64,000 bases of DNA from Roseomonas populi (lineage in GTDB: Bacteria; Pseudomonadota; Alphaproteobacteria; Acetobacterales; Acetobacteraceae), in assembly GCF_024594815.1 (NCBI RefSeq), contig NZ_JANJOU010000021.1, positions 30,985 to 94,984 on the forward strand, in the 5' to 3' direction. How positions within the stretch are numbered: the first letter of the stretch is position 1; every line of letters begins with the position of its first letter. Positions 34,418 through 43,228 of the stretch are shown piece after piece. The notes beneath the pieces were generated by a model. It was not told the DNA's origin. It was given only the letters and a program-made list of their open reading frames with translations, and made no database searches. The position numbers and the translations under genes were made by a program.

Positions 34418-35118
34418 GCCCGGGCATCCTCAATGTTGCGGGCGGCGCCGACAGGGCCGCGGATGGCCGCGACCGCCGCCGCGCGATCGGGGGCGCCGAA
34501 CACGGCGGTGCCGGCCACCAGCACGTCCGCCCCTGCCTCGATGCACATCGGCGCCGTCCTTGCCGTCACCCCACCATCCACCTGCAGCCGGATGTCCCGG
34601 CCCGAGCGGTCGATCATGCCCCGCAGGGCCGCGATCTTTCCCAGCTGGCTCTCGATGAAGGACTGCCCGCCGAAGCCGGGGTTCACGGACATGACGAGGA
34701 TCAGGTCCAGCATGTCCAGCACGGGCGCCACGACCTCGACCGGCGTGCCGGGGTTCAGCACCACCCCCGCCTTCTTGCCCAGGCCCCGAATGGTCTGGAA
34801 CGAGCGGTGCAGGTGCGGCCCCGCCTCCGGGTGTAGCGAGATCAGGTCCGCCCCCGCCTCCGCAAAAGCCGCCAGGTAGGGATCGGCGGGCGAGATCATC
34901 AGGTGCACGTCGAAGGGCATGCGCGTCAGCGGCCGCAGCGCCTTCACGATGGCGGGCCCGAAGGAGATGTTCGGCACGAAGTGGCCGTCCATGATGTCCA
35001 GGTGCAGCCAGTCGGCGCCGGCGGCCTCGATGGCCTCCACCTCCTCCGCCAGACGCGTGAAGTCCGCGGCCAGGAGGGAGGGCGCGATCAGGACGGGGTG
35101 GGATGTTGCGCGTGTCAC
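34414..35118 (-). CDS. rpe: ribulose-phosphate 3-epimerase
   Basis: A 234-residue TIM barrel that interconverts ribulose 5-phosphate and xylulose 5-phosphate. Seen are [20 protein letters not shown], the metal site [19 protein letters not shown] (His39, Asp41), [21 protein letters not shown] and [13 protein letters not shown] with the catalytic Asp. Length is standard. It is the first gene of the rpe-heparinase pair; purH, often next in this order, is absent here. Confidence 0.96.
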   Translation of the reverse strand: MTRATSHPVLIAPSLLAADFTRLAEEVEAIEAAGADWLHLDIMDGHFVPNISFGPAIVKALRPLTRMPFDVHLMISPADPYLAAFAEAGADLISLHPEAGPHLHRSFQTIRGLGKKAGVVLNPGTPVEVVAPVLDMLDLILVMSVNPGFGGQSFIESQLGKIAALRGMIDRSGRDIRLQVDGGVTARTAPMCIEAGADVLVAGTAVFGAPDRAAAVAAIRGPVGAARNIEDARA

Positions 35119-35167
35119 GGGGCCGTTATGCGGCAGGCGCCCCAGGGCATCAACACGCCAGGGTTCC

Positions 35168-35638
35168 TTACACTGGCAGGGCGGTGGTCGATTTCACCCG
35201 CTCCATGGCGAAGCGGCTGGTGACGTTCCGCAGGTCCGGCACCTCGGCCGTCAGCCGGCGGTAGAAGGCGTCGTAGGCCGGCATGTCCGCCACGGCCACG
35301 CGCAGCAGGTAGTCCACGTCCCCGCCCATCCGCCAGCACTCCAGCACCTCCGGCATCGCGGAAACCGTCCGCGCGAAAGCCTCGATCCAGCCGGCGGAAT
35401 GATCGCCGATTTCCAGCGAGACGAAGACGGAGAGGGGCAGCCCCACCCTCGCCGGGTCCAGCAGCGTGGCCCGGCCGGTGATGATCCCCGCGGTTTCCAT
35501 GCGGCGTATGCGCTTCCAGCAAGGGGTCGGGGTCAGGCCCACCGCTTCCGCGATGGCCGCGAGCGAGAGGGCGGCGTCCCGCTGGATCAGGCGGAGGATC
35601 GCGCGATCGGTGAGGTCCATCTCTGGTTGGGCTGTCAC
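35168..35638 (-). CDS. Lrp/AsnC-family transcriptional regulator
   Basis: A 156-residue regulator. The N-terminal helix-turn-helix is [20 protein letters not shown] with [20 protein letters not shown], and the RAM effector domain has [20 protein letters not shown] and [14 protein letters not shown]. Lrp-type regulators sense amino acids or related effectors. It is divergent from a TctC gene (35758), across a 119-bp gap with AT-rich words and a small hairpin GGAGAA-AAACC-TTCTCC at 35712-35728, so that gene is a possible target. Confidence 0.92.
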   Translation of the reverse strand: MTAQPEMDLTDRAILRLIQRDAALSLAAIAEAVGLTPTPCWKRIRRMETAGIITGRATLLDPARVGLPLSVFVSLEIGDHSAGWIEAFARTVSAMPEVLECWRMGGDVDYLLRVAVADMPAYDAFYRRLTAEVPDLRNVTSRFAMERVKSTTALPV

Positions 35639-35757
35639 GTGCCAAATCCTTCCAGGCTACAAGCCATATAGAGCAGGAAAATCTTTCGATTGCGGTACTT
35701 TCATCCGTGTTGGAGAAAAACCTTCTCCCGCGGCCCTGAACACCTGAGCAACGAACA

Positions 35758-36777
35758 ATGCGCGACCTCTCCCGCCGCAACCTCCTCGCCCTGGCGGCGG
35801 CGCTGCCCGCGCCGCTGGCGCTCGTCCGCCCTGCCACCGCCCGCCCGGCCTTCGCCCAGGGCGAGGCACCTGCCACCACCGCTTGGCCGGACCGCCCCGT
35901 GCGGATGATCGTGCCCGTGGCCCCCGGCGGCAGCCTGGACATCCTCGGCCGCAGCGCCGCCCGCGCCCTGACCGGCCCCTTGGGCCAGCCCGTGGTGGTG
36001 GAGAACCACACGGGTGCCGGCAGCAACATCGCCTTCGAGCTGGTGGCCCGCGCCCGGCCGGACGGGCTGACGATCCTCGTCGGCTCTGATCCCCTGGCCA
36101 TCAACCCCGCCCTATACCCGAAGCTCGGCTTCGACCCCGTGCGCGACTTCGCCCCCATCGCCGAGCTGGTCCGCGCCCCGCAGGTGCTGGTGGTGAAGAC
36201 CGCGCTGGAGGCGAAGACCCTGGCCGACTACCGCCGCCTAGCGCAGGAGTCCGAGGGCAAGCTCACCCTCGCCAGCCAGGGCAACGGCAGCATCGGCCAC
36301 CTCGGCGGCATCCTCCTCGGCCAGACCCTGGGCTTCAGCACCACCCATGTCCCCTATCGCGGCGGCGGCCCCGCCGTGGTGGACCTGGTGGCCGGCCACA
36401 TCGACAGTCTCCTCGTCACCCTGCCCGCGGCCATCGAGTACATCCGCCAGGGCCGCATCCGGGCCCTCGCCGTCACGGGCTCCGCCCGGGCCGCCTCCCT
36501 CCCCGAGGTGCCAACGGTGGCCGAGAGCGGCTATCCCGGCTTCGACGTGGTGACCTGGCAGGGCCTCCTCGCCCCCGCCGGCACGCCGGAGCCGATCCTG
36601 GAGCGCCTCCACGCCGAGACCCGCAAAGCCATGGCCACCCCGGAGGTGGCAGACAACCTGCGCGCCCAGGGCTTCGACCTCGCCACGGGCAGCCGGGAGG
36701 AGTTCGCGGCCCTGGTGAGGGCCGAGGCAGCGTGCTGGCCGGGCATCGTGAAGGCTTCCGGCGCACGGCTGGACTGA
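35758..36777 (+). CDS. TctC-type (Bug) periplasmic solute-binding protein
   Basis: A 339-residue exported receptor. A Tat-like leader (LSRRNLLALAAALPAPLALV) with cleavage near residue 34. The mature part has VRMIVPVAPGGSLDILGRSA, QPVVVENHTGAGSNIAFELV, VPYRGGGPAVVDLVAGHIDS and the C-terminal APAGTPEPILERLHAE. Such receptors serve tripartite tricarboxylate transporters or bind other small organic acids. No TctA/TctB membrane genes are in the window, so it is an orphan, as most Bug proteins are. Its divergent Lrp neighbour may control it. Confidence 0.92.
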   Translation: MRDLSRRNLLALAAALPAPLALVRPATARPAFAQGEAPATTAWPDRPVRMIVPVAPGGSLDILGRSAARALTGPLGQPVVVENHTGAGSNIAFELVARARPDGLTILVGSDPLAINPALYPKLGFDPVRDFAPIAELVRAPQVLVVKTALEAKTLADYRRLAQESEGKLTLASQGNGSIGHLGGILLGQTLGFSTTHVPYRGGGPAVVDLVAGHIDSLLVTLPAAIEYIRQGRIRALAVTGSARAASLPEVPTVAESGYPGFDVVTWQGLLAPAGTPEPILERLHAETRKAMATPEVADNLRAQGFDLATGSREEFAALVRAEAACWPGIVKASGARLD

Positions 36778-37200
36778 CCCCGTTCCGGGGTTCCGGCCCC
36801 GTGCGGCCCCAGGGGGAGAGAAGGAGTTCTCTCCCCGCTGCGCCCCTCTCGTCTTTCTCTTCAGGGCTGCTGCGGGATGTGGGACTGGAGGTGCGCCGAG
36901 GGTCCATGACCCTAGGCGACTGGACGCGGCGCCCTGGCTGACAAGGGTTCGGCAGGCTTCAGTGCTGCATCGCACCGGCGGCAGCCCGATCGAGGGGCCT
37001 GGGTTGGTCGCTTCCGTCCCGGCGAAGCCCTCCTGAGAACAATCGAGGGACACACCACCAGCGGAGAGCCAGGGCTACCCACTAGGGCGGCCTGCAGCCT
37101 TTCGCGAAAAGTAACGCTTTCGCAGGACCGTCACGCGGCGTTCACGGGAACGCCCCCGGCGCGCGGGTAATCGGCCCCCGTTCGGATCGACGGGGGCCCG
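36778..37200 (+). repeat. composite hairpin element, copy G (subfamily II)
   Basis: In the gap between the TctC gene and the phosphoesterase gene. hp1 is at 36813-36836 (GGGGAGAGAA, GGAG, TTCTCTCCCC), 36 nt past the TctC stop. hp2 is at 36894-36918 (CGCCGAGGGTC, CAT, GACCCTAGGCG, one mismatch). The block CCGGCGGCAGCCCGAT is at 36975-36990. hp3 is degenerate. From 37040 to 37200 I see no further repeat; that part should hold the promoter of the next gene. Confidence 0.75.
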
Positions 37201-38025
37201 ATGCACCAGGGTGAGATTCTCAAGTCCGGGGTAGGGCGGCGGTATCGCACCGTGTTCCTCTCGGACGTGCACCTGGGCACGCGGGGGTGCCGGGCCGACT
37301 TCCTCGCGGACTTCCTGCGGCAAGTGGAGTGCGACAAGCTCTACCTCGTCGGCGACATCGTGGACGGGTGGCGGCTGCGCAAGTCGTGGTTCTGGGACCC
37401 GCACCACGACGAGGTAATCCGCCTGGTGCTGCGAATGGCCCGGCACGGGACGGAGGTGGTCTACATTCCCGGCAACCACGACGAGGCCTTCCGCGACTGG
37501 CTGGGCCTGGAGATCGCCGGCGTGAAGCTGGCGGCCGAGGCGGAGCACGTCACCCCGGACGGGCGGCGGCTGCTGGTGGTCCACGGCGATGCCTTCGACA
37601 GCGTGGTCCGCTACGCCAAGTTCATCGCGCTGATGGGCGACTGGGCCTACGACGCCGCGCTGGAGATGAACCGGCTGTTCAACCTGGCGCGGCGCCGCCT
37701 GGGCTATCCCTACTGGTCGCTCTCCATGTGGCTGAAGCGGCAGGTGAAGGGCGCGGTGAAGGCGATCGACCGCTTCGAGGAGGCCCTGGCGCTGGAAGCC
37801 CGCAAGCGGGGCTTCGACGGGGTGGTGTGCGGCCACATCCACCACGCGGAGATGCGCGACATCGGCGGCGTTCTCTACATGAATGACGGCGACTGGGTGG
37901 AGAGCTGCACCGCCCTGGTCGAGCACGCCGATGGCCGCTTCGAGCTGGTGGACTGGGCAGCGGAGCGCCGGCTCTCCTTCTTCCGGGAGCGGCGCGGGCC
38001 GGCGCGGGAGCAGGTGGCCGGCTGA
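37201..38025 (+). CDS. LpxH-like UDP-2,3-diacylglucosamine diphosphatase-family metallophosphoesterase
   Basis: A 274-residue calcineurin-type phosphoesterase. All metal motifs are present: FLSDVHLGTRGC (Asp22, His24), YLVGDIVDGWRLRKSWFW, IPGNHDEAFRDW, VVHGDAFDSVV and VVCGHIHHAEMRD. In LpxH relatives this site cleaves UDP-diacylglucosamine in lipid A synthesis. The chain, with WFWDPHHDEVIRLV and a membrane-associating helical insert (YPYWSLSMWLKRQVKGAVKA), is like the wider LpxH-like family that often sits next to glycosyltransferases; the next gene is an ATP-grasp ligase instead. Exact substrate uncertain. Confidence 0.88.
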   Translation: MHQGEILKSGVGRRYRTVFLSDVHLGTRGCRADFLADFLRQVECDKLYLVGDIVDGWRLRKSWFWDPHHDEVIRLVLRMARHGTEVVYIPGNHDEAFRDWLGLEIAGVKLAAEAEHVTPDGRRLLVVHGDAFDSVVRYAKFIALMGDWAYDAALEMNRLFNLARRRLGYPYWSLSMWLKRQVKGAVKAIDRFEEALALEARKRGFDGVVCGHIHHAEMRDIGGVLYMNDGDWVESCTALVEHADGRFELVDWAAERRLSFFRERRGPAREQVAG

Positions 38026-38175
38026 GCCAGCGGCCTCCGGCCAGGACCTGGCGCCGGGGTGCCGGGGCGGGCGGAAGGATGGGGCGCCGATCCCATCTTT
38101 CGTGGCTCCTCCTTTTTCACGATGAGGGGGCGCACTACCTTTGCCCGCCACAACAACGCATCGTGAGACGCCAGC

Positions 38176-39192
38176 ATGGCCCGGATCCACATTATCCACG
38201 AGAATCCCGAGTGGCTTCCGCCCCTGGCCACGGCGCTCGACCAGCGAGGCCAGCCCTGGGCGGACTGGAACCTCTCCTCCGGCACGTTTGACCTCTCCCG
38301 GCCGCCGCCGGAGGGCGTGTTCTACAACCGCATGTCCGCCTCCTCCCACACGCGCGGGCACCGCTACTCGGCAGAGCTGACGGCCGCGGTGCTGGCCTGG
38401 CTTGAGCGCTACGGGCGCCGGGTGGTGAACGGCCCCCGCGCGCTGGACCTGGAGATCAGCAAGGCCCGGCAGTACGCGGCGCTGGAGGCGGCCGGCGTCG
38501 CCGTGCCCGGCACCGTGGTGGTGCGGGGCGAGGCGGAGGACGTGGTGAAGGCCGCCCGCGCCCGCTACGGCCGCGGCCCGCTGATCCTGAAGCCGAACCG
38601 CGGCGGCAAGGGCCTGGGCGTGCGCCTCTTCGCCGACCCGGACGCACTGGCCGCCTTCCTGGCCGAGGCGCCGGAGGACGAGCTGCCTGCCGACGGCCTC
38701 TGGCTGCTGCAGGACTATCTCCGCGCCGCGCGGCCTTTCATCACCCGCGCCGAGTTCGTCGGCGGCCGCTTCCTCTACGCCGTGGAGGTGGATACCTCCT
38801 CGGGCTTCGAGCTCTGCCCGGCCGATGTGTGCGAGGTGCCCACCCCCTCGGCGGCGGTCGGGGACGCCTTCTGCCCGGTGGGCGAAACTCCGGTGGGCGG
38901 GGCCCCCTCCGCCCCCGCTCCGCGCTTCCGCGTCCTGCCGGAAGGGCTTGAGGCGGGCCAGCGCGCGAAGCTGGAGGGCTTCCTGGCGGCCAACGGGATC
39001 GAGGTAGCGGGGATTGAGTTCATCCGCACGGCCGAGGGGGAGGTCTTCACCTACGACGTGAACACCAACACCAACTACAACCCCGCCGCCGAGGAAGCCG
39101 CCGGGCTGGCGGGAACGGACCGCTCCGGTCCCGGCGCGATCGCGGCCTTCCTGGGCAGCGAGCTCGCCCGCATCCAGCCCGCGGCGGCCTGA
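38176..39192 (+). CDS. ATP-grasp (RimK-like) ligase
   Basis: A 338-residue protein. After an N-terminal pre-ATP-grasp region (RIHIIHENPEWLPPLATALD) come the ATP-binding loop LILKPNRGGKGLGVRLF, GLWLLQDYLRAARPFITRAE and the Mg-binding end EVFTYDVNTNTNYNPAAEE. This is the fold of RimK/CphA-type enzymes that join a carboxylate to an amine through an acyl-phosphate. Tight conservation of the loop argues for an active ligase; substrate and product are unknown. It follows the phosphoesterase by 150 bp. A terminator hairpin lies just after it. Confidence 0.87.
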   Translation: MARIHIIHENPEWLPPLATALDQRGQPWADWNLSSGTFDLSRPPPEGVFYNRMSASSHTRGHRYSAELTAAVLAWLERYGRRVVNGPRALDLEISKARQYAALEAAGVAVPGTVVVRGEAEDVVKAARARYGRGPLILKPNRGGKGLGVRLFADPDALAAFLAEAPEDELPADGLWLLQDYLRAARPFITRAEFVGGRFLYAVEVDTSSGFELCPADVCEVPTPSAAVGDAFCPVGETPVGGAPSAPAPRFRVLPEGLEAGQRAKLEGFLAANGIEVAGIEFIRTAEGEVFTYDVNTNTNYNPAAEEAAGLAGTDRSGPGAIAAFLGSELARIQPAAA

Positions 39193-39203
39193 TCCCGCCG
39201 ATC

Positions 39204-39234
39204 CCGTGGAGGGAGGGAGTCCTTCCCTCCACGG
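39204..39234. terminator. bidirectional terminator hairpin, ATP-grasp / LysR convergent gap
   Basis: An 11-bp inverted repeat (CCGTGGAGGGA with TCCCTCCACGG) around GGGAGTCCT, 12 bp after the ATP-grasp stop and 37 bp after the LysR stop. Confidence 0.6.
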
Positions 39235-39270
39235 ACCTGTCCGCCTCGCGGAATCTTGCCCCGAAGCGCC

Positions 39271-40194
39271 TCAGTGCCGCGTGAGCGCCTGGATGAGCTG
39301 GTTGCGGATCCACATCTCGCCGGGATCATGGTCCACGGCGCTGCGCCAAGCGATGTAGGTAACGGAATCCTCGCAGGGGAAGGGCGGCGGGTCGGCGGCG
39401 AGCCGATGGTTGTCGTCGAGGATCGAGAGGGCCTCGTACACCATCTCGCTGACGAGGCAGAGCATGTTGGTGCCCAGCACGGCACGGGGGATGAGGGCAT
39501 AGTCAGGCAGGCCCAGCACCACCTCCCGCTGGCGGCCCAGCCCCGCCAGGATCGCGTCCGCGAAGCCCGTCAGGTCGCCGCGCGGGGTGACGAGGAGGTG
39601 CGGCCGGGCGCAGTACTCGTCCAGGTCCACGGGGCCGGAGGAGGCGGCGTCGCGCAGCACGACCCAGCCGCCCCGGCGCAGCACGCGCTGCTTCGCGCTG
39701 GCCGGCAGCTCCTCCACATGGCCGATCGCCGTGCTGATCTCCCGCGTGCCGAACATGTCGGAGATGGTGCGGTAGCTGGCGGCCCGGATGATGAGGCGGC
39801 AGTTCGGCGCGGCCTGGCGGATCGCCGGCAGGGCGGGCATGACGGCCATGGCCACGTCCTCGCTCATGCCGATGCGGAAGGTGCGGGCATCGGTAGCAGG
39901 ATCGAAGGGGATGGATTCCCCGAGCGCGCCGGCCACGCCCTGCATCAAGGGGCCGAGCTGCTCCATCAGCGCCTCGGCCTTCGGCGTGGGCTCCAGGGTG
40001 CGGCCCTGGCGGACGAAAAGGTCGTCCTTGAAGGCGGTGCGAAGGCGCGCAAGGGCCGCGGAGGTGGCGGGCTGGGAGAGGAAAAGCGCCTCCCCCGTGC
40101 GGGTGACGCTGCGGGTCTTCATCAACGTCCAGAAGACCGGCAGGAGGTTCAGGTCGAACTTGCGGAGGCCGGTCTCGATGCTGCGCTGCGACAT
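39271..40194 (-). CDS. LysR-family transcriptional regulator (NodD/LeuO-like)
   Basis: A 307-residue LysR regulator. The helix-turn-helix is LRKFDLNLLPVFWTLMKTRS, TRTGEALFLSQPATSAALAR and LRTAFKDDLFVRQGRTLEP, the pattern of the NodD/LeuO/SyrM branch (DLNLL, FVRxGRxLxPT). The C-terminal domain begins FRIGMSEDVAMAVMPAL. The start at 40194 begins just before the DNA-binding domain; an upstream ATG at 40236 adds a basic leader that does not fit. It is divergent from the small secreted gene at 40347. Confidence 0.9.
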   Translation of the reverse strand: MSQRSIETGLRKFDLNLLPVFWTLMKTRSVTRTGEALFLSQPATSAALARLRTAFKDDLFVRQGRTLEPTPKAEALMEQLGPLMQGVAGALGESIPFDPATDARTFRIGMSEDVAMAVMPALPAIRQAAPNCRLIIRAASYRTISDMFGTREISTAIGHVEELPASAKQRVLRRGGWVVLRDAASSGPVDLDEYCARPHLLVTPRGDLTGFADAILAGLGRQREVVLGLPDYALIPRAVLGTNMLCLVSEMVYEALSILDDNHRLAADPPPFPCEDSVTYIAWRSAVDHDPGEMWIRNQLIQALTRH

Positions 40195-40346
40195 GGGACG
40201 ACTCCGCGACAGGATGTCAAGGCTTAGAACATCCACGCCATGGATGGAAGCTATTCGTCAGGAAGGGGTAGAGGCGCCCGGAGCAGGGGCATATGGCCGC
40301 CATTAGACGGCAAAAAATGCCGCCCCATTTACACGGAATATGCATC

Positions 40347-40598
40347 ATGTCCGCTTTCAAGACGATCCGGGCCCTCGGCCTCGTGGCCGTGCTGGCCGGG
40401 GCCGGGCTTGCCCATGGCGCCCTGGCTGCCGAGGGCTCCTCCCCCTATGAGGGCGGCTCCGCCTACGGGTCCTATGATTCCTCCGAGCGTGGCCTGCTCG
40501 GCCCGCGCCATCCTGCCACCACTTACGATGCCGGGGCCGCCGCGCTGAGGCTGCTGGAGACGAGCGGCGCGACGGGCGGCGCCGGCCAGCACGGGTAA
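40347..40598 (+). CDS. small secreted protein with C-terminal SGATGGAGQHG signature
   Basis: An 83-residue protein. Signal peptide 1-28 (FKTIRALGLVAVLAGAGLAH, then ALAAE). The mature part has a Gly/Ser/Tyr-rich stretch (SSPYEGGSAYGSYDSSE) and ends LRLLETSGATGGAGQHG, nearly identical to the tail of the protein at 3282-3509. No cysteines. The start at 40347 is fixed by the signal peptide. A hairpin with A-rich loop (CGGCA, five A's, TGCCG) lies at about 40306-40320 in the promoter region. It has its own terminator. Function unknown. Confidence 0.72.
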   Translation: MSAFKTIRALGLVAVLAGAGLAHGALAAEGSSPYEGGSAYGSYDSSERGLLGPRHPATTYDAGAAALRLLETSGATGGAGQHG

Positions 40599-40620
40599 GC
40601 CTTCCCAGCTGGTGATGAGA

Positions 40621-40649
40621 GGGGCTGCCGGACCGCCGGCGGCCCCTTT
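40621..40649 (+). terminator. rho-independent terminator after the second small secreted gene
   Basis: An 11-bp stem (GGGGCTGCCGG with CCGGCGGCCCC, one G-U, loop ACCG) followed by TTT, 22 bp past the stop. Its place and form mirror the terminator of the paralogue at 3219-3249. Confidence 0.8.
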
Positions 40650-40770
40650 CGTGCTTCCGCACGCAGCCCTTGCCCCAGGCGCGGCCGGAAGGAACCCCCA
40701 TCCACGGCGCCCGCCGCGAAACCCAGGACCGGACAGCCGGTTTCGCCCCCTGGCAGACAGGGCGGCGCGG

Positions 40771-42435
40771 ATGATCAACGACCTCTGGTACAAGAACGCG
40801 GTCGTCTACTGCCTCTCCGTCGAGAGCTACATGGACGCCAACGGCGACGGCGTCGGCGACTTCGAGGGGCTGACGCGCCGGCTGGACTACATCCAGGGCC
40901 TCGGCGTCACCTGCATCTGGCTCATGCCGTTCCAGCCTTCCCCGCAGAAGGACAACGGCTACGACATCACGGACTACTATGGTGTCGATCCGCGCTACGG
41001 CACGCTTGGCGATTTCGTGGAGTTCACCCATGGCTGCCACCAGCGCGGCATGCGCGTGATCATCGACCTCGTCGTCAACCACACCTCGGACCAGCACCCC
41101 TGGTTCCAGCAGGCGCGGCGCGACCCGCACTCGAAGTACCGGGACTGGTACGTGTGGTCCGACAAGCGCCCCGCGAACGCTGCCGACGGCGTGGTCTTCC
41201 CCGGCGTGCAGAAAACCACCTGGACGCGCGACACGGCCGCAGGCCTCTACTACTTCCACCGCTTCTACGAGTTCCAGCCCGACCTCAACACCGAGAACCC
41301 GCATGTTCAGGCCGAGATCCTGAAGATCATGGGCTTCTGGCTGGAACTGGGCGTCTCCGGCTTCCGCATGGATGCCGTGCCCTTCGTGATCGCGAAAAAG
41401 GGCGCGGAGGTCACGAAGCCCGTGGAGCGCTACGACATGCTCCGCTCCCTCCGCGAGTTCCTGCAGTGGCGAAAGGGCGACGCCATCATCCTCGCCGAGG
41501 CCAACGTCCTGCCGAAGACCGACCAGGAATACTTCGGCGAGGACGGCGACCGCATGCACATGATGTTCAACTTCCAGGTCAACCAGCACCTGTTCTACGC
41601 GCTCGCCAGTGCCGACAGCCGCCCGCTAGCCAAGGCGCTGGAGAAGACGCGCGGCAAGCCCGCCACCGCGCAATGGGGCATGTTCCTGCGCAACCACGAC
41701 GAGCTGGACCTCGGCCGCCTGACGGAGCGCCAGCGCCAAACGGTGTTCGACGCCTTCGGCCCCGACAAGTCCATGCAGCTCTACGACCGCGGCATCCGCC
41801 GCCGCCTGGCCCCCATGCTGAAGGGCGATCGCCGCCGCTACGAGCTGGCGACGAGCCTCATGCTCACCCTGCCCGGCACCCCCGTAATCCGCTACGGCGA
41901 CGAGATCGGCATGGGCGACGACCTCTCCCTGCCCGAGCGGGAATGCGCCCGCACGCCGATGCAGTGGTCAACGGAGCCCCATGGCGGCTTCACGAAGCAC
42001 GGAAAGCCGCCCAACCCCGTCATCTCCGGCGGCCCCTACGGGTTCGAGCACCTGAACGTCGCCGCCCAGCGCCGTGACCCCGCCTCCCTCCTCAACTGGA
42101 CGGAGCGCGTGATCCGCATGCGGAAGGAGATCCCGGAGATCGGCTCGGGCGACTACGAGGTGGTAACGACGGGCGCGAACGACATCCTCGCCATCCGCTA
42201 CGACTGGCGCGGCAACTCCGTGCTCTTCGTCCACAACCTGGGCGCCGAGCCGCGCGAGATCGACATCGACCCCGGCGCGTCCGGCTCCCACGACAGTCTG
42301 CTGATCAATCTCCTCTCGGAGGACCACAGCGAACCGGGCGACGGCAAGCACCACCGCATCCTGATGGAGCCCTACGGCTACCGATGGTTCCGCGTGGGCG
42401 GGCTGGACTACCTCCTCCGCCGCACGGAGGTGTAG
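40771..42435 (+). CDS. trehalose synthase-like GH13 enzyme
   Basis: A 554-residue alpha-amylase-family protein, close to maltose alpha-D-glucosyltransferase (TreS), which interconverts maltose and trehalose. Seen are LWYKNAVVYCLSVESYMDAN, GVTCIWLMPFQPSPQKDNGY, IIDLVVNHTSDQHPWFQ, the nucleophile Asp201 in GFRMDAVPF, the acid/base Glu243 in IILAEANVLPKTD, the Asp310 of MFLRNHDELDL and GTPVIRYGDEIGMGDDL. There is no fused maltokinase domain, and no maltokinase or GlgE gene next to it. The start at 40771 begins exactly at the conserved N-terminus. Likely role: osmotic or desiccation protection. Confidence 0.9.
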   Translation: MINDLWYKNAVVYCLSVESYMDANGDGVGDFEGLTRRLDYIQGLGVTCIWLMPFQPSPQKDNGYDITDYYGVDPRYGTLGDFVEFTHGCHQRGMRVIIDLVVNHTSDQHPWFQQARRDPHSKYRDWYVWSDKRPANAADGVVFPGVQKTTWTRDTAAGLYYFHRFYEFQPDLNTENPHVQAEILKIMGFWLELGVSGFRMDAVPFVIAKKGAEVTKPVERYDMLRSLREFLQWRKGDAIILAEANVLPKTDQEYFGEDGDRMHMMFNFQVNQHLFYALASADSRPLAKALEKTRGKPATAQWGMFLRNHDELDLGRLTERQRQTVFDAFGPDKSMQLYDRGIRRRLAPMLKGDRRRYELATSLMLTLPGTPVIRYGDEIGMGDDLSLPERECARTPMQWSTEPHGGFTKHGKPPNPVISGGPYGFEHLNVAAQRRDPASLLNWTERVIRMRKEIPEIGSGDYEVVTTGANDILAIRYDWRGNSVLFVHNLGAEPREIDIDPGASGSHDSLLINLLSEDHSEPGDGKHHRILMEPYGYRWFRVGGLDYLLRRTEV

Positions 42436-42481
42436 GGCGCAGGACTGCGCTACCCTGCGCGCGGGAATCGGAGAACTGCGC

Positions 42482-42946
42482 GTGGCCTTCCACCCCTGGC
42501 ACTCCCTCGCGGAGGAGCCGCCCATCCTGGTGCCGGAGATCGGCCTCTCGCTCCGCGTCCGCCTGCCGCCGGAAATGTCGGGCGGCGTCCTGACCGTGAT
42601 CGATACCGAGAACGCCCCCGGCCACGGCCCACCCCTGCACCGCCACGGTGAGACGGAAGTCTTCCGCGTCCTCCAGGGCCGCTACCTCTTCGAGGTGGAC
42701 GGCCGCCGCTTCGAGGCGGGTGCCGGCGACGTGGTCTGCATCCCCGGCGGCGCCGCCCACGCCTTCCTGAACCTCACCGACGCCCCCGCCCGCCAGACCA
42801 TCCAGATCCTGCCGGGCATGGATGCCCTGGGCTTCTTCACCGGCATGGGCGCGCTGATGCGCGGCGGTATCCCGGCGCGCGACGTGCTGAACAGCTTCGG
42901 CGCTCGCTGGGGCGTGGAGTTCCTCGGGCCGCCTCTGCGGCGGTAG
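42482..42946 (+). CDS. cupin-domain protein
   Basis: A 154-residue single-cupin protein. The first cupin motif is GPPLHRHGETEVFRVLQGRY (two His and one Glu metal ligands), the second is FEAGAGDVVCIPGGAAHAFL with the last His. An N-terminal strand region and a C-terminal helical piece (GFFTGMGALMRGGIPARDVL) complete it. The likely start is GTG at 42482, 46 bp after the GH13 gene, so the two may be one transcript. Enzyme or binding role unknown. Confidence 0.85.
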   Translation: MAFHPWHSLAEEPPILVPEIGLSLRVRLPPEMSGGVLTVIDTENAPGHGPPLHRHGETEVFRVLQGRYLFEVDGRRFEAGAGDVVCIPGGAAHAFLNLTDAPARQTIQILPGMDALGFFTGMGALMRGGIPARDVLNSFGARWGVEFLGPPLRR

Positions 42947-43228
42947 CGGCGGTCCGCCGGCCCCAAGGGGCTCCGCCCCTTGGATCCCCGCCAGGAGGCT
43001 GAGCCTCCCGGACCTGCATCGGGCTACCGCGGAGACTGGTTTGAGACGGGGTCTCCGGTGAGGGTCCCTATCCTGCCCTTGCAGTCGCCTCGGCTCCACG
43101 AGCCGAGGCGCACCGTCAGCAACGTTCAGGACAACTCGAAGAAAAAGATGATGGTGAGGGGTCCGGGGAGAGGAAGAATTCCTTCTTCCTCTCCCCGGGA
43201 CAGACCGCCAGCCCAGAACCGGACCAGC
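42947..43228 (-). repeat. composite hairpin element, copy H (subfamily I)
   Basis: Reverse orientation, filling the convergent gap between the cupin gene and trpA. From right to left: hp1 at 43165-43196 (full 14-bp stem; GGAA loop on the minus strand), hp2 at 43086-43110 (CGCCTCGGCTC, CAC, GAGCCGAGGCG), the block ATCGGGCTACCGCGG at 43018-43032, then hp3 copies at 42991-43011 (CCAGGAGGC, TGA, GCCTCCCGG) and 42963-42983 (CCAAGGGGC, TCC, GCCCCTTGG). hp1 begins 33 nt past the trpA stop. Confidence 0.88.
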
